DNA of 32,513 bases. Origin: Zoogloea oleivorans. Lineage in GTDB: Bacteria; Pseudomonadota; Gammaproteobacteria; Burkholderiales; Rhodocyclaceae. The position numbers and the translations under genes are program-made. Under the pieces are notes generated by a model. It had not been told where the DNA came from, did no database searches, and saw only the letters and a list, made by a program, of their open reading frames with translations. Shown piece by piece: positions 1-8,735 of the stretch; position 1 is the stretch's first letter, and the number at the start of each line of letters is the position of its first letter. The stretch is from the NCBI RefSeq assembly GCF_008107625.1, contig NZ_SDKK01000021.1, positions 52,989 to 85,501 of the forward strand. Reading direction: 5' to 3'.

Positions 1-1
1 C

Positions 2-1450
2 CGCCTGGCCGAACTGCGCGGCGCCCTCGGCACGCCGCAGGCGCCGCTGCTGGGCTGGGTGATGGAAGAAATCGCCACCCCGGAAGCCGCCCTCGACCTG
101 CTCGTCCGCGCCATCGCCCCCGAGCCGTCCACCGTGCTGCGTGACGGTGGTGTCATCGCCCAGGGCTTCGACGCCGACCTGGACGAACTGCGCGACATTC
201 AGACCAACTGCGGCGCCTTCCTGCTTGAGCTGGAAGCCCGCGAGCGGGAGCGCAGCGGCATTCCCAATCTCAAGGTCGAGTTCAACCGGGTGCACGGTTT
301 CTACATCGAAATCTCCGCCGCCAACGCCGCCAAGGCCGAGCTGCCCGACGACTACCGCCGCCGCCAGACCCTGAAGAACGCCGAACGTTACATCACACCG
401 GAACTCAAAGCCTTCGAGGACAAGGCCCTGTCGGCCCAGGAACGTGCGCTGGCCCGCGAAAAGCTGCTCTACGAGGAAGTGCTCGACCAACTCGCCGCCG
501 ACATTCCGCGTTTCCAGCGCATCGCCCGCGCCTGCGCGCTGCTCGACGGTCTGTCGGCCTTTGCCGAAGCCGCCGCCCGCTACAACTACGCGATGCCCCG
601 GTTCAGCGACCAGCCGGGCATCGAGATCGTCGCCGGACGCCATCCGGTGGTCGAACGCCAGGTGGAGAACTTCATCGCCAACGACTGCCGGCTCGACCCG
701 ACCCGCCGCATGCTGCTGATCACCGGCCCCAACATGGGCGGTAAATCGACCACCATGCGCCAGGTCGCCTTGATCGCCCTGCTCGCCCACGTGGGCTGTT
801 TCGTGCCGGCCACCTCGGCGCGCATCGGCCCGGTGGACGCCATCTTCACGCGCATCGGCGCCTCCGACGACCTCGCCTCCGGGCGTTCCACCTTCATGGT
901 CGAGATGACCGAAGCGGCCGCCATCCTGCACGGCGCCACCGATCAGAGTCTAGTGCTGATGGACGAAATCGGCCGTGGCACCTCCACCTTCGACGGCGTC
1001 GCGCTGGCGGTGTCCATCGCCCGCCACCTGCTCGAAAAGAACCGCTGCTGGACCTTGTTTGCCACCCATTATTTCGAGCTGACGCGCCTGGCCCAGGACT
1101 ACCCGGAGTGCGCCAACGTGCACCTCGACGCGGTTGAGCACAACCACGGCATCGTCTTTCTGCATGCGCTGGAAGAAGGCCCGGCCAGCCAGAGCTACGG
1201 GATCGAAGTGGCCGCACTGGCCGGCATTCCGACTTCCGTGGTGCGCGACGCCAAGCGCCGTCTGCGGGCGCTGGAGAACCGCGAAATCAGCGCCGGCCCC
1301 CAGGCCGACCTGTTCGCCAGCCTGCCCCCGGAAGAGCCCGATGCACCGGGCCACCCGGTACTCGGAGCCCTCGCCGCCATCGACCCGGACGCCCTGACAC
1401 CACGGGAGGCCCTTGAAGCGCTTTATGAACTCAAGCGCCTGACAGCCTGA
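2..1450 (+). CDS. mutS: DNA mismatch repair protein MutS, C-terminal part (5' end outside window)
   Basis: MutS recognises base mismatches and small loops and, with ATP, recruits MutL to start repair. The reading frame is open from base 2, so the gene begins outside the window; the ATG at 59 is internal. About 482 residues remain: the lever/clamp region (with a ...[11 protein letters not shown]... stretch) followed by the ABC-type ATPase. Walker A is GPNMGGKST (about base 725), the Walker B/signature segment is [15 protein letters not shown] (about 954), and the switch histidine lies in FATHYFELT. The C-terminal tail, ending ALYELKRL, matches the helix-turn-helix dimer end of the family. The stop is at 1448–1450 and a convergent small gene follows after 12 bases. 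Nothing suggests a pseudogene. Confidence 0.97.
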   Translation, partial: RLAELRGALGTPQAPLLGWVMEEIATPEAALDLLVRAIAPEPSTVLRDGGVIAQGFDADLDELRDIQTNCGAFLLELEARERERSGIPNLKVEFNRVHGFYIEISAANAAKAELPDDYRRRQTLKNAERYITPELKAFEDKALSAQERALAREKLLYEEVLDQLAADIPRFQRIARACALLDGLSAFAEAAARYNYAMPRFSDQPGIEIVAGRHPVVERQVENFIANDCRLDPTRRMLLITGPNMGGKSTTMRQVALIALLAHVGCFVPATSARIGPVDAIFTRIGASDDLASGRSTFMVEMTEAAAILHGATDQSLVLMDEIGRGTSTFDGVALAVSIARHLLEKNRCWTLFATHYFELTRLAQDYPECANVHLDAVEHNHGIVFLHALEEGPASQSYGIEVAALAGIPTSVVRDAKRRLRALENREISAGPQADLFASLPPEEPDAPGHPVLGALAAIDPDALTPREALEALYELKRLTA

Positions 1451-1462
1451 CCATTAAGACGC

Positions 1463-1765
1463 TTACTGTTGCTTCGGACGCATCCGCTCGCGGACACTCT
1501 GCAGTGCCTTGCGGACGCTTTCGGCAGCCACGTCCACACCTTCGGCAGCGGCAACTTCCGAGACCACGTGATAATGCAGAACCAACAAGCCGCGCATCTT
1601 TTCCCAGGCAATCGGATTGTCTGAAGAACACATGCTGCTATCGCCACGCAGCACCGCTTCGGCGACACCGGGCTCCAGCATGTGGACGCCGCACAGCTGG
1701 GCCAGACGGGCGATCTCCATGTCGATGGACGCCAGTTCGTGATCGTGGTTTTCAAAGGTCGCCAT
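1463..1765 (-). CDS. Small conserved-looking hypothetical protein (100 aa)
   Basis: I do not recognise a family. The protein is soluble and largely helical, with an acidic N-terminal half and a basic C-terminus (ERMRPKQQ); there is no signal peptide or membrane segment. Two His-rich patches (ENHDHE near the N-terminus, LHYHVVSE in the middle) and two Cys (one in QLCGVHM, one in SMCSSDN) could bind a metal, but this is speculation. The start at 1765 is preferred because AAAGGAATAG lies just upstream on the minus strand and translation would start in the 64-bp divergent gap shared with the spermidine-synthase-like gene. It converges on mutS. Length and codon use are gene-like; function unknown. 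Confidence 0.7.
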   Translation of the reverse strand: MATFENHDHELASIDMEIARLAQLCGVHMLEPGVAEAVLRGDSSMCSSDNPIAWEKMRGLLVLHYHVVSEVAAAEGVDVAAESVRKALQSVRERMRPKQQ

Positions 1766-1829
1766 TCATCTATTCCTTTATTTTCCTGAATCAATACTCT
1801 ACCGCGGTGCAGCATACACCCGTTTTTCC

Positions 1830-2582
1830 ATGACCATACCCATCGACATCAGCGAAGAATCCGGCGTCCGTTACCTCCACTTCGGGTCCGAGTGGGTGCA
1901 GGGCGCCATGCGTATCCGCAAGCCCCACGCCCTCGAACTCACCTACACCCGCGAGATGATGGCCGGCCTGCTGTTTCGTGGCGCCGCCTGGCCGCGCCGG
2001 GTGCTGCTCATCGGCCTCGGCGCCGGCTCCCTGGCCAAGTTTGTGCACCACAATCTGCCGGAGGCGCATACCACGGTGGTCGAAATCGCCCCCGAAGTGC
2101 ATGCGGTGGCTTACCAATACTTCAAGCTGCCGGAAGAGGACGAGCGCCTGCAGGTGGTGATCGGCGATGGCGCCGAGTTTATCGCCGGTGACAACAACCA
2201 GTGGGACCTGATCGCCGTGGACGGCTTCGACCGCAACGCCCGCGCCGGCGCCCTGGCCACCCAGCCGTTTTACGAAGCCTGCCGCGCACGCCTGGCAGAA
2301 GACGGCGTGCTGGCCGTCAATCTGTTCGGACAGCTACGCGGCTTCAAGACCCAGCTCAAGCGCATCGGCGACGCCTTCGACGGGCGCGTGCTGGCCCTGC
2401 CCGAAAGCGACAGTGGCAACGTCGTGGCCCTTGCTGCACGGGGCGAGGCAATGACACTCAGCACCACCGCCCTGCGGGAAAGAGCCATGCAGTTGAAGGC
2501 AGACACCGGGCTGGATCTGGTGCCAACGTTCAAGCGGCTGGAAAAGTCGGCCAGTTTCCTGGACGACAAGGTCACGCTGTAA
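1830..2582 (+). CDS. Spermidine synthase-like protein (SAM-methyltransferase fold)
   Basis: A 250-aa protein of the polyamine synthase / class I methyltransferase fold. Visible elements are the nucleotide loop [15 protein letters not shown] (about residues 56–70), the acidic end of strand 2 in [10 protein letters not shown], the GDGAEFI segment, and DLIAVDGFD followed by [21 protein letters not shown]. True spermidine synthases have GGGDGG in the first loop and a conserved Asp-rich catalytic site; here the loop is GLGAGS, so putrescine aminopropyl transfer is doubtful and a related transferase activity is equally possible. The stop codon overlaps the next ATG (TAATG at 2580–2584), so the two genes are probably translated together. 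It is divergent from the small hypothetical gene. Confidence 0.8.
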   Translation: MTIPIDISEESGVRYLHFGSEWVQGAMRIRKPHALELTYTREMMAGLLFRGAAWPRRVLLIGLGAGSLAKFVHHNLPEAHTTVVEIAPEVHAVAYQYFKLPEEDERLQVVIGDGAEFIAGDNNQWDLIAVDGFDRNARAGALATQPFYEACRARLAEDGVLAVNLFGQLRGFKTQLKRIGDAFDGRVLALPESDSGNVVALAARGEAMTLSTTALRERAMQLKADTGLDLVPTFKRLEKSASFLDDKVTL

Positions 2583-3721
2583 TGGAGCACGTCGACTGCG
2601 TCGTCGTCGGCGCCGGTGTGATCGGCCTGGCCTGCGCCCGGGCCCTCGCGCTGGCCGGACGTGACGTGCTGATCCTCGAGGCCGCCGACACCTTTGGTAG
2701 CGGAATCTCGAGCCGTTCCAGCGAAGTCATCCACGCAGGCCTCTACTACCCAACCAATTCCCTGCGCGCCCGCGTGTGCCTGGCGGGGCGTGAGGCCTTG
2801 TACACCTACTGCGCCGAACGCCACATCGCTCACCAGCGGGTGGGCAAACTACTGGTAGCCACCGACGAGGCCCAGCGCCCCCGGCTGGAAGCCATCGCTG
2901 CCCAGGCGCAGACCAATGGGATCAACGGCCTGCAACACTTGAGCGGTACCGAAGCCATGCTGCTGGAGCCCGCCTTGCGTTGCGTCAGCGCCCTCCTCTC
3001 GCCGGATACCGGGATTATCGACAGTCACGGACTGATGCTGGCGCTGCTGGGGGATGCGGAAGCCGCAGGTGCGACGCTGGTGACCCGGGCGCCCGTGACG
3101 CGCGTCGAATGTCAAGCGGACGGTTTTATGCTGGAGGTGGGTGGCGCCGAAGCGATGCACCTGCAGGCGCGGAGCCTGATCAACGCGGCCGGACTCGGCG
3201 CGGTGCCGCTGGCACGCCAACTGGCGGGCTTTCCAGCAGACCTGTTGCCCACCCATCATTACGCCAGGGGCAACTACTTCGCCCTGCAGGGGCGCTCGCC
3301 TTTCAGCCGGCTGATTTACCCGATTCCCGAAACGGCAGGCCTGGGTGTGCACTTGACCCTGGATCTGGGCGGCCAGGCGCGTTTCGGGCCTGACGTGGAA
3401 TGGATTGCCGAACCCGACTATCAGGTCGATCCGGCGCGGGCCGCGGCCTTCTATCCAGCGATCCGCCGCTACTGGCCAGATCTGCCCAACGGCGCGCTAC
3501 AGCCAGCCTATGCCGGTGTCCGGCCGAAAATCCATGGCCCCGGCGAAGCCGCCGCCGACTTCATGCTGCTCGGACCGCGGGAGCACGGCCTTGCCGGCCT
3601 CGTGCAACTCTTCGGTATCGAATCACCGGGCCTGACCAGTTGCCTGGCTATCGGGGATGCCGTCGGTACGGCACTGGCGTTCACACGTCACCGCAGGGCC
3701 CACCAAGCCAAACAGGTCTAG
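2582..3721 (+). CDS. FAD-dependent oxidoreductase, L-2-hydroxyglutarate oxidase (LhgO)-like
   Basis: A 379-aa flavoprotein of the DAO superfamily. The N-terminal Rossmann motif is [20 protein letters not shown], with the ribose-binding Glu in [11 protein letters not shown]. The following [15 protein letters not shown] and [11 protein letters not shown] segments are characteristic of the L-2-hydroxyglutarate dehydrogenase/oxidase group, which oxidises L-2-hydroxyglutarate to 2-oxoglutarate and passes electrons to quinone or oxygen. A C-terminal FAD-binding stretch ([24 protein letters not shown]) is present. The frame is open further upstream, but the ATG at 2582 gives the normal family N-terminus and overlaps the preceding stop as TAATG, indicating translational coupling. 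No signal peptide. Substrate assignment is family-level. Confidence 0.85.
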   Translation: MEHVDCVVVGAGVIGLACARALALAGRDVLILEAADTFGSGISSRSSEVIHAGLYYPTNSLRARVCLAGREALYTYCAERHIAHQRVGKLLVATDEAQRPRLEAIAAQAQTNGINGLQHLSGTEAMLLEPALRCVSALLSPDTGIIDSHGLMLALLGDAEAAGATLVTRAPVTRVECQADGFMLEVGGAEAMHLQARSLINAAGLGAVPLARQLAGFPADLLPTHHYARGNYFALQGRSPFSRLIYPIPETAGLGVHLTLDLGGQARFGPDVEWIAEPDYQVDPARAAAFYPAIRRYWPDLPNGALQPAYAGVRPKIHGPGEAAADFMLLGPREHGLAGLVQLFGIESPGLTSCLAIGDAVGTALAFTRHRRAHQAKQV

Positions 3722-3790
3722 CGCCGCAACTGCAGCAGCGCAAAGTCATCTTGTCAGGGACATTATCCCTTCATTCCTCCCGGTCCAAGC

Positions 3791-4774
3791 TCAAGGCTTG
3801 AGCAAGGTCAGCGTTCGACGACTGTAGTCCCACACGGTGATGTAGTTTTTCAGAAAATGGTAACCCAGCCCAACCCGGTCTCGCGTTCCGCTTGTAAAAA
3901 GAAGGTTGCGGATTTCGCCCAGGGGTTGAGCGCTGTAGCTGAGCCCCTGCAAGGTGCCGCGCACACTCGCCTCATAGCTCCCATAGGTGTGATCGCTTGC
4001 GGTAAGCGTGAGCTTGCCCTTACGTTCCAAGGTGTTTTTCATGTGCTCCGTCAATTCCAGCGTGCCGGAGTTGCCGGTATCGAAAAAGGCGGTGAGGGTT
4101 TCATCACCGATCTGCATGTCGACTTCGGGCATTTTTCCATCCACCCCGGTAGGGGTGAAGTGGAGTGTGGCAAGCACGCGCGCCGGATCAATCACCCGGG
4201 CGAGCACACTTTCCTCCTGGTTCAGGGCATGGAAAGTGATCGTTTGCGCGTCGTAATCGACCACAAAAAGATAATTGCGATTGAAGCCGTGCCCGATGCT
4301 GCCAAGAAAGTGAGAGGTATAAGCCTGCTCAAGGAAACCCCAGTCGGCATGCAGCAGGGCCGGTACATTTTCAAACCGGATCTGGGCACCAATTTCAATG
4401 CTGGCGACAGGCTCTTTCTGCCTGTAAATCACAATGTCCTGCCCCGAAGCCGCGTGTCCCTGCCCGACGAGCTGATCTTTGGACAAGGGCAGGAAGTGGT
4501 TATTCAGCAAAAACGGGAACTCGGTCCCCGTATCGAACATGAACTTCCCGGGCCGGCCATTGACGGCACCATCGATCAGAATGTGGCCATTGAACAGGTA
4601 AAAGGGCAGCGTGAAATCAAGCAGACCAACCCGGTGACCGTTGGGCGTGAAGGTCGGAGACTGAGCACTCCCGGGGTCCGTCACGGGCTGATCGGCGGCA
4701 CAAGAACCCCATGAAGCAAAGCAGGCCAGGCTCGCTACAAACAGTGTCTTCGCTATATTCCGGATAGGGTCCAA
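3791..4774 (-). CDS. Exported retropepsin-like aspartyl protease with two DTG domains
   Basis: Two tandem retropepsin-like units are visible. Unit 1 has FMFDTGTE (Asp 81 in this numbering) and ends LGSIGHGFNRNYLFVVDYD; unit 2 has AFFDTGNSG (Asp 232) and ends VGLGYHFLKNYITVWDYS. Each keeps the D[T]G followed by the hydrophobic-G and DY strand pattern of bacterial aspartyl proteases. With both halves in one chain the catalytic pair could be intramolecular. An N-terminal signal peptide (IAKTLFVASLACFASWGSCA) points to the periplasm. The start is uncertain: the frame is open to an ATG at 4864 inside dnaQ, but TTG at 4774 sits 7 bases after the dnaQ stop and places the signal peptide at the N-terminus. 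A 7-bp hairpin (GCTCAAG/CTTGAGC, 3789–3803) spans the stop codon. Confidence 0.75.
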   Translation of the reverse strand: MDPIRNIAKTLFVASLACFASWGSCAADQPVTDPGSAQSPTFTPNGHRVGLLDFTLPFYLFNGHILIDGAVNGRPGKFMFDTGTEFPFLLNNHFLPLSKDQLVGQGHAASGQDIVIYRQKEPVASIEIGAQIRFENVPALLHADWGFLEQAYTSHFLGSIGHGFNRNYLFVVDYDAQTITFHALNQEESVLARVIDPARVLATLHFTPTGVDGKMPEVDMQIGDETLTAFFDTGNSGTLELTEHMKNTLERKGKLTLTASDHTYGSYEASVRGTLQGLSYSAQPLGEIRNLLFTSGTRDRVGLGYHFLKNYITVWDYSRRTLTLLKP

Positions 4775-4781
4775 AGGAAGC

Positions 4782-5501
4782 CTAACTTGCCACAACCGGA
4801 GCCGGCGGAGCCCACAGGCAGTGCCCTTTGTTGGCCTTGGAAATCTCGCCGAGTACCTTGTCATGATCAGTAAGCTCGGCGTCGCTGGCGCGCAGTACGC
4901 GCAACGGTGGGCGTTCGGTCAGACCGCCGCCCTCGCTGTCGTCCATCTGCGGCACCGGCTCTTCAAGCACCATGATCAGGCTTTCCTGACCACGGGTCAT
5001 GGCGAGGTACACATCGGCCAGCAGCTCCGCATCCAGCAGCGCACCGTGCAGGGTGCGGTGGGTGTTGTCGATCTCGTGGAAGGAACACAGGGCGTTGAGG
5101 GACGCCTTCTTGCCCGGATTCTGTTCCTTGGCCAGCTTGAGCGTGTCGATCACGCTCGGACAGATGGCCGCCAGGGTCGGACGGCCGAGCAGGCTGAGTT
5201 CGTTGTTGAGAAAGCCCACGTCAAAGGTGGCGTTGTGGATCACCAGCTCGCCACCGGCCACAAACTCCTCGAACTCCTCGACGATGTCCTTGAAGACCGG
5301 CTTGTCGACGAGGAACTCGTTGGTGATGCCGTGCACCGCCATGGCCCCTGGATCAATGGCCCGCTTGGGGTTGATATAGACGTGGTAATGCCGTCCGGTA
5401 AGCTTGCGGTCAAGTAGCTCGACGCAGCCGATTTCGATCACCCTGTCGCCGCTTTTCCAGTCGAGGCCGGTGGTTTCCGTATCCAGTACGATCTGTCTCA
5501 T
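4782..5501 (-). CDS. dnaQ: DNA polymerase III epsilon subunit (3'-5' proofreading exonuclease)
   Basis: Epsilon proofreads for the replicative polymerase. The 239-aa protein shows Exo[10 protein letters not shown] near the N-terminus, Exo[16 protein letters not shown] in the middle, and ExoIII-epsilon [15 protein letters not shown], so all four metal-binding acidic residues and the catalytic His are present. The C-terminal tail after about residue 190 is the variable segment that binds the alpha subunit. The start is the ATG at 5501, which overlaps the rnhA stop as ATGA; the longer open frame upstream to 5666 is low-complexity Arg/Gly shadow translation of rnhA. This rnhA–dnaQ adjacency, next to a methyltransferase and gloB, matches the E. 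coli gloB–yafS–rnhA–dnaQ neighbourhood. Confidence 0.95.
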   Translation of the reverse strand: MRQIVLDTETTGLDWKSGDRVIEIGCVELLDRKLTGRHYHVYINPKRAIDPGAMAVHGITNEFLVDKPVFKDIVEEFEEFVAGGELVIHNATFDVGFLNNELSLLGRPTLAAICPSVIDTLKLAKEQNPGKKASLNALCSFHEIDNTHRTLHGALLDAELLADVYLAMTRGQESLIMVLEEPVPQMDDSEGGGLTERPPLRVLRASDAELTDHDKVLGEISKANKGHCLWAPPAPVVAS

Positions 5502-5971
5502 GCCAGTTCTTCTCCTGCCTGCATGGGCTTGCCGGTCTTCTTCACGGCGTCCACGCCGCGTCGTGCCAGGGCGTCGGCCCGTTCGTTTTCCACGTGGCCG
5601 GCGTGACCCTTCACCCACAGCCACTTGACCTGGTGATGGGCGGCCACCGCATCCAGCGCCCGCCACAGGTCTTCATTCTTGACGGGCGCCTTGGCGGCGG
5701 TCTTCCAGCCCCGTGCCTTCCAACCCTGGATCCACTCAGAGATACCTTTTTGCACGTACTGGGAATCGGTATGCACCCGCGCCGTCACTGGGCGCTTGAG
5801 CGCTTCGAGGGCACGGATCACGGCCAGCAGCTCCATCCGGTTGTTGGTTGTTGCTGGCTCGCCGCCCCATAGTTCCTTCTCGTGCGGGCCGGCGCGCAGG
5901 ATGGCGCCCCAGCCCCCGGGGCCCGGGTTGCCGGAGCAGGCGCCATCAGTAAAAATATCAATCTCGTCCAA
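5498..5971 (-). CDS. rnhA: Ribonuclease HI
   Basis: RNase HI cuts the RNA strand of RNA–DNA hybrids. The 157-aa protein has the full active site at the same numbering as the E. coli enzyme: Asp9 ([15 protein letters not shown]), Glu47 (NNRMELLA), Asp69 (VHTDSQYV) and Asp133 (NERADALA), with the flexible-loop His in WVKGHAGH. The basic protrusion ([15 protein letters not shown]) is present. The start overlaps the end of the upstream methyltransferase by 14 bases and the stop overlaps dnaQ by 4, so the three genes form one tightly packed transcription unit. Confidence 0.97.
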   Translation of the reverse strand: MDEIDIFTDGACSGNPGPGGWGAILRAGPHEKELWGGEPATTNNRMELLAVIRALEALKRPVTARVHTDSQYVQKGISEWIQGWKARGWKTAAKAPVKNEDLWRALDAVAAHHQVKWLWVKGHAGHVENERADALARRGVDAVKKTGKPMQAGEELA

Positions 5972-6731
5972 AATTTTTCTCTGTCGTGGTTTGCTGCGAA
6001 CAGCCCTTCGAGGGGCGGCCCGTTTTCTGAATAAGGGGAGCCAGGGCGCGCGAGCGGGTTCTTCGGTCCCACTTTGGCATGATCAGCCGCATGCCCTGCA
6101 CCCGCTTGATGGCATGAATGATGTAAACCCCGCCGCCAATGGGCCACCAGCGCTCGCCGGCACGATCCATGAAATCCAGGCGCTCGATCCATTTTTGTTG
6201 CTCCATGGCCGGCACAAAGCAACCGGAGACATGGCAGTTGGCCTCGAAACTGAGCAGTGCCAGCCAGTCTTTGAGACGGCGCAAGGACAGGTATTGCCCG
6301 TGCCAGGGGTAAGCTCCGCACTCGCCGACGAGTTTGCGCCGCAGGCCGAAGAGGCTCACCGGATTGAAGCCGGCGATGACCACATGGCCTTCCGGCACCA
6401 GCACCCTCTCCACTTCCCGCAGGACCTGATGGGGGTTGGCGGCGAACTCCAGCACATGGGGCAGCACCACCAGATCGATACTGGCCGGTGCAAAGGGCAA
6501 TGCCGCGTAATCGGTTTCCACCAGCACCTGCCCTGCCCCACCCTTGAAACGGAAGGGCATGCGGTTGGCGCGCAAAAAATCGAACTCAGGGACACCAAGC
6601 TGCACCGCGTTGTAGCCGAAAATATCGGCCACCAATGTGTCGAAGCGCGCCTCTTCCCACGCCATCACGTAGCGCCCCAACGGGGTGTCGAGCCACGCGT
6701 GGAGGCCGGGAAAGGATTCGGGCTGGGACAT
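5958..6731 (-). CDS. Class I SAM-dependent methyltransferase (YafS-like)
   Basis: A 257-aa soluble protein whose middle carries a methyltransferase-11-type core: [26 protein letters not shown], then [26 protein letters not shown]. The usual Gly-rich SAM loop is degenerate ([15 protein letters not shown]), as is common in this subgroup found beside gloB/rnhA. Substrate is unknown. The C-terminus is basic and Ser/Thr/Gln-rich (residues after about 225) and overlaps rnhA, so part of the tail may be poorly conserved. It is divergent from gloB, with only 37 bases between the two start codons. Confidence 0.88.
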   Translation of the reverse strand: MSQPESFPGLHAWLDTPLGRYVMAWEEARFDTLVADIFGYNAVQLGVPEFDFLRANRMPFRFKGGAGQVLVETDYAALPFAPASIDLVVLPHVLEFAANPHQVLREVERVLVPEGHVVIAGFNPVSLFGLRRKLVGECGAYPWHGQYLSLRRLKDWLALLSFEANCHVSGCFVPAMEQQKWIERLDFMDRAGERWWPIGGGVYIIHAIKRVQGMRLIMPKWDRRTRSRALAPLIQKTGRPSKGCSQQTTTEKNFGRD

Positions 6732-6756
6732 CGGATGCGAAGCGGAGGGAAGAAGC

Positions 6757-6762
6757 TACAAT
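6757..6762 (+). promoter_or_regulatory. Candidate -10 element of gloB
   Basis: TACAAT, within GCTACAATTG, ends 6 bases before the gloB ATG at 6769. If it is the real -10 box, transcription would start at or next to the A of the start codon. No convincing -35 hexamer is seen 16–18 bases upstream. Confidence 0.35.
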
Positions 6763-6768
6763 TGCGGG

Positions 6769-7524
6769 ATGCAGATTATCCCTCTTCCCGCGTTTCGCGA
6801 TAACTATATCTGGCTCCTCCGTGATGCCTCCCGTGCCGTCGTGGTCGACCCGGGCGATGCGGCTCCGGTGCTTCGCTATCTGGCCGCCGAAGGGCTGACG
6901 CTGGAAGCCATCCTGATCACCCATCATCACGCCGACCACGTCGGCGGTGTTGCCGAGTTGCTGGCCCACGCATCGGTACCTGTCTATGGCCCGGCCCGGG
7001 AGGATATCCCCGGCATGACCGATCCAGTGAGCGAGGGCTGCACGGTGTCGGTCCTGGGTACGGCGTTCCGCGTGCTCGACATTCCCGGTCACACCGCGGG
7101 TCATGTGGGCTACTACGGAGCCGACACACTGTTTTGCGGCGACACGCTGTTTGCCGCAGGCTGCGGACGGATCTTCGAAGGTACGCCGGCTCAACTGTTC
7201 GCATCGCTTGAAAAACTGGCCGCCTTGCCCGGCGACACGCAGGTGTATTGCACCCACGAGTACACCCTGTCGAATCTGGCCTTTGCGGCGGCAGTGGAGC
7301 CGGACAATACGGCAGTCAGGGAGCGGCTTGCCCACAGCCAGGTGCAGCGCGATGAAGGCCGGCCAACAGTACCTTTTCGCCTCGCAGGCGAAATGGACAG
7401 CAACCCCTTCCTGCGCAGCCGTGAACCCGCAGTAATCCGTCAGTCAGAAAGCCGGACTGGTCGGGCACTTGAAAGGCCGGTGGACGTGTTCGCCACCCTG
7501 CGGGAGTGGAAAAACAGCTTTTAA
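6769..7524 (+). CDS. gloB: Hydroxyacylglutathione hydrolase (glyoxalase II)
   Basis: Hydrolyses S-lactoylglutathione to lactate and glutathione, the second step of methylglyoxal detoxification. The 251-aa protein starts MQIIPLPAFRDNYIW, the normal family N-terminus. It has the metallo-beta-lactamase signature THHHADH (residues 51–57), IPGHTAGHVGYY with the next metal His, the bridging Asp in FCGDTLFAAGCGRIFEG, and CTHEYTLSNLAFA. The C-terminal helical glutathione-binding domain is present and ends FATLREWKNSF. The start is the ATG at 6769; upstream in-frame sequence overlaps the divergent methyltransferase and is not protein-like. It converges on the GGDEF gene with a 33-base gap. Confidence 0.96.
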   Translation: MQIIPLPAFRDNYIWLLRDASRAVVVDPGDAAPVLRYLAAEGLTLEAILITHHHADHVGGVAELLAHASVPVYGPAREDIPGMTDPVSEGCTVSVLGTAFRVLDIPGHTAGHVGYYGADTLFCGDTLFAAGCGRIFEGTPAQLFASLEKLAALPGDTQVYCTHEYTLSNLAFAAAVEPDNTAVRERLAHSQVQRDEGRPTVPFRLAGEMDSNPFLRSREPAVIRQSESRTGRALERPVDVFATLREWKNSF

Positions 7525-7557
7525 GAGACAAAGCTGTGCGGGCCCGTGCAGGGTGCG

Positions 7558-8514
7558 TCAGCCGCCCATGGCAACGGCTCCGGCGGCAATACGGTTTCGG
7601 CCAGCCTGCTTGGCTTGGTAGAGCGCATCGTCGGCTGCCTTGATAAGCCTGACCGAACCGGCATCACCGCGGCCGGGGATGACCGCCGCCGCACCAATAC
7701 TGATGGTCACTACACCATTCGCGCGGGAAAAACGGTGAGTGATGCGCAGGTTTTCCACGGCGGCGCGCATGCTTTCGGCTACCAGCAGGGCGCCGGTGAT
7801 GTCGGTATCCGGCAAAATTACCGCAAACTCCTCCCCACCGTAGCGGGCCACCAGATCACTCGGACGACGCAGGGTTTGCTGAAGGGTGCGGGCCACCGCC
7901 TTGAGGCACTCGTCGCCCACCTGATGCCCGTAGCCGTCGTTGAACTGCTTGAAGAAATCCACGTCGCACAGCAGCATCCCCATCGGCTTGCCCTGACGGT
8001 TGGCACGGCGCCATTCCCGCAGCAGGGTTTCGTCGAACTGGCGCCGGTTTGAAATCGCCGTCAGACCGTCGAGGGATGACAGGCGGGTGAGTTCCTGATT
8101 GGCTTCATCGAGCTTGCGGGTCAGTACCAGCAAGGAATAGCGCATCTGGGCGATGCGCTGCATGGCCCTGACCTTGGCCGCCAGAACCGTTTCGGATACC
8201 GGTTTGATCAGGTAATCGTCACCGCCGACGGAAATTCCCTTTTCGAGGTCCGCGTCGCCAGTGCGGGCCGTCAGGAAGATGATCGGGGTCCATTCGCCGG
8301 CCTGCTCGAGCTGGCGAATCCGTCGCGCCACTTCGAAGCCATCCATGCCGGGCATGATGATGTCGAGCAGGATGAGATCAGGCCGTTCCTGCTTGAAAAG
8401 CTCGATCCCCTTTTCCCCATCGCGGGCAAGGATGGGCTCGATGCCAATCTTGCGGAGTTGGTGGGACACCAAGGTGGCGCTGGTCAGAGTGTCCTCAATC
8501 AACAACGCTTTCAC
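7558..8514 (-). CDS. Response regulator with REC and GGDEF domains (diguanylate cyclase)
   Basis: A 318-aa protein. Residues 1–120 form a receiver domain with acidic pair E7/D8, phospho-acceptor Asp51 (LLDIIMPGMDG), Thr82 and Lys104 (YLIKP). A helical linker (about 120–145) leads to a GGDEF domain (about 148–310) with DGLTAISNRRQFDE, DVDFFKQFND and the active site GGEEF at 226–230. An inhibitory RxxD site (RPSD, 217–220) sits exactly five residues before it, so the enzyme should make c-di-GMP with product inhibition once phosphorylated. This is a single-REC relative of PleD. No partner histidine kinase lies in the window. It is divergent from mltD over a 221-bp gap. Confidence 0.93.
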   Translation of the reverse strand: MKALLIEDTLTSATLVSHQLRKIGIEPILARDGEKGIELFKQERPDLILLDIIMPGMDGFEVARRIRQLEQAGEWTPIIFLTARTGDADLEKGISVGGDDYLIKPVSETVLAAKVRAMQRIAQMRYSLLVLTRKLDEANQELTRLSSLDGLTAISNRRQFDETLLREWRRANRQGKPMGMLLCDVDFFKQFNDGYGHQVGDECLKAVARTLQQTLRRPSDLVARYGGEEFAVILPDTDITGALLVAESMRAAVENLRITHRFSRANGVVTISIGAAAVIPGRGDAGSVRLIKAADDALYQAKQAGRNRIAAGAVAMGG

Positions 8515-8674
8515 TGGATGGGTCTCGGCTTGGTGTTTTCGGGTTGATCAGGACTTCAATTTCTTGGCAGGCGGATTGTGCCCTAATTTGGGCTCTGGTT
8601 AACGGATTCCCGCGCCAACTGGCCATCTGCAGTGCGCTGCAGCGTTTTGTTTCTCTTTTCAGGCGCTTCCCGGT

Positions 8675-8704
8675 TTGACCCCCCGAGCCGCAGACAGATA
8701 AAAT
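8675..8704 (+). promoter_or_regulatory. Sigma-70-type promoter for mltD
   Basis: TTGACC (8675–8680), an 18-bp spacer, then TAAAAT (8699–8704). It lies 31 bases before the mltD ATG on the coding strand. Apart from this, the 8515–8735 divergent gap holds two short palindromes (GCCC/GGGC near 8582 and CTGCAG/CTGCAG near 8628) and nothing else I can name. Confidence 0.6.
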
Positions 8705-8735
8705 CCCGCCTTTGCTTTTCGCGCGACAAATCCTG

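Noticed and set aside
1-58. mutS truncated by mutation
   Set aside because: The frame is open to the window edge at base 2, so the missing N-terminus is simply outside the window.
2201-2581. N-terminal extension of the FAD oxidoreductase
   Set aside because: The extension is Arg-rich out-of-frame translation of the preceding gene; the family N-terminus begins at 2582.
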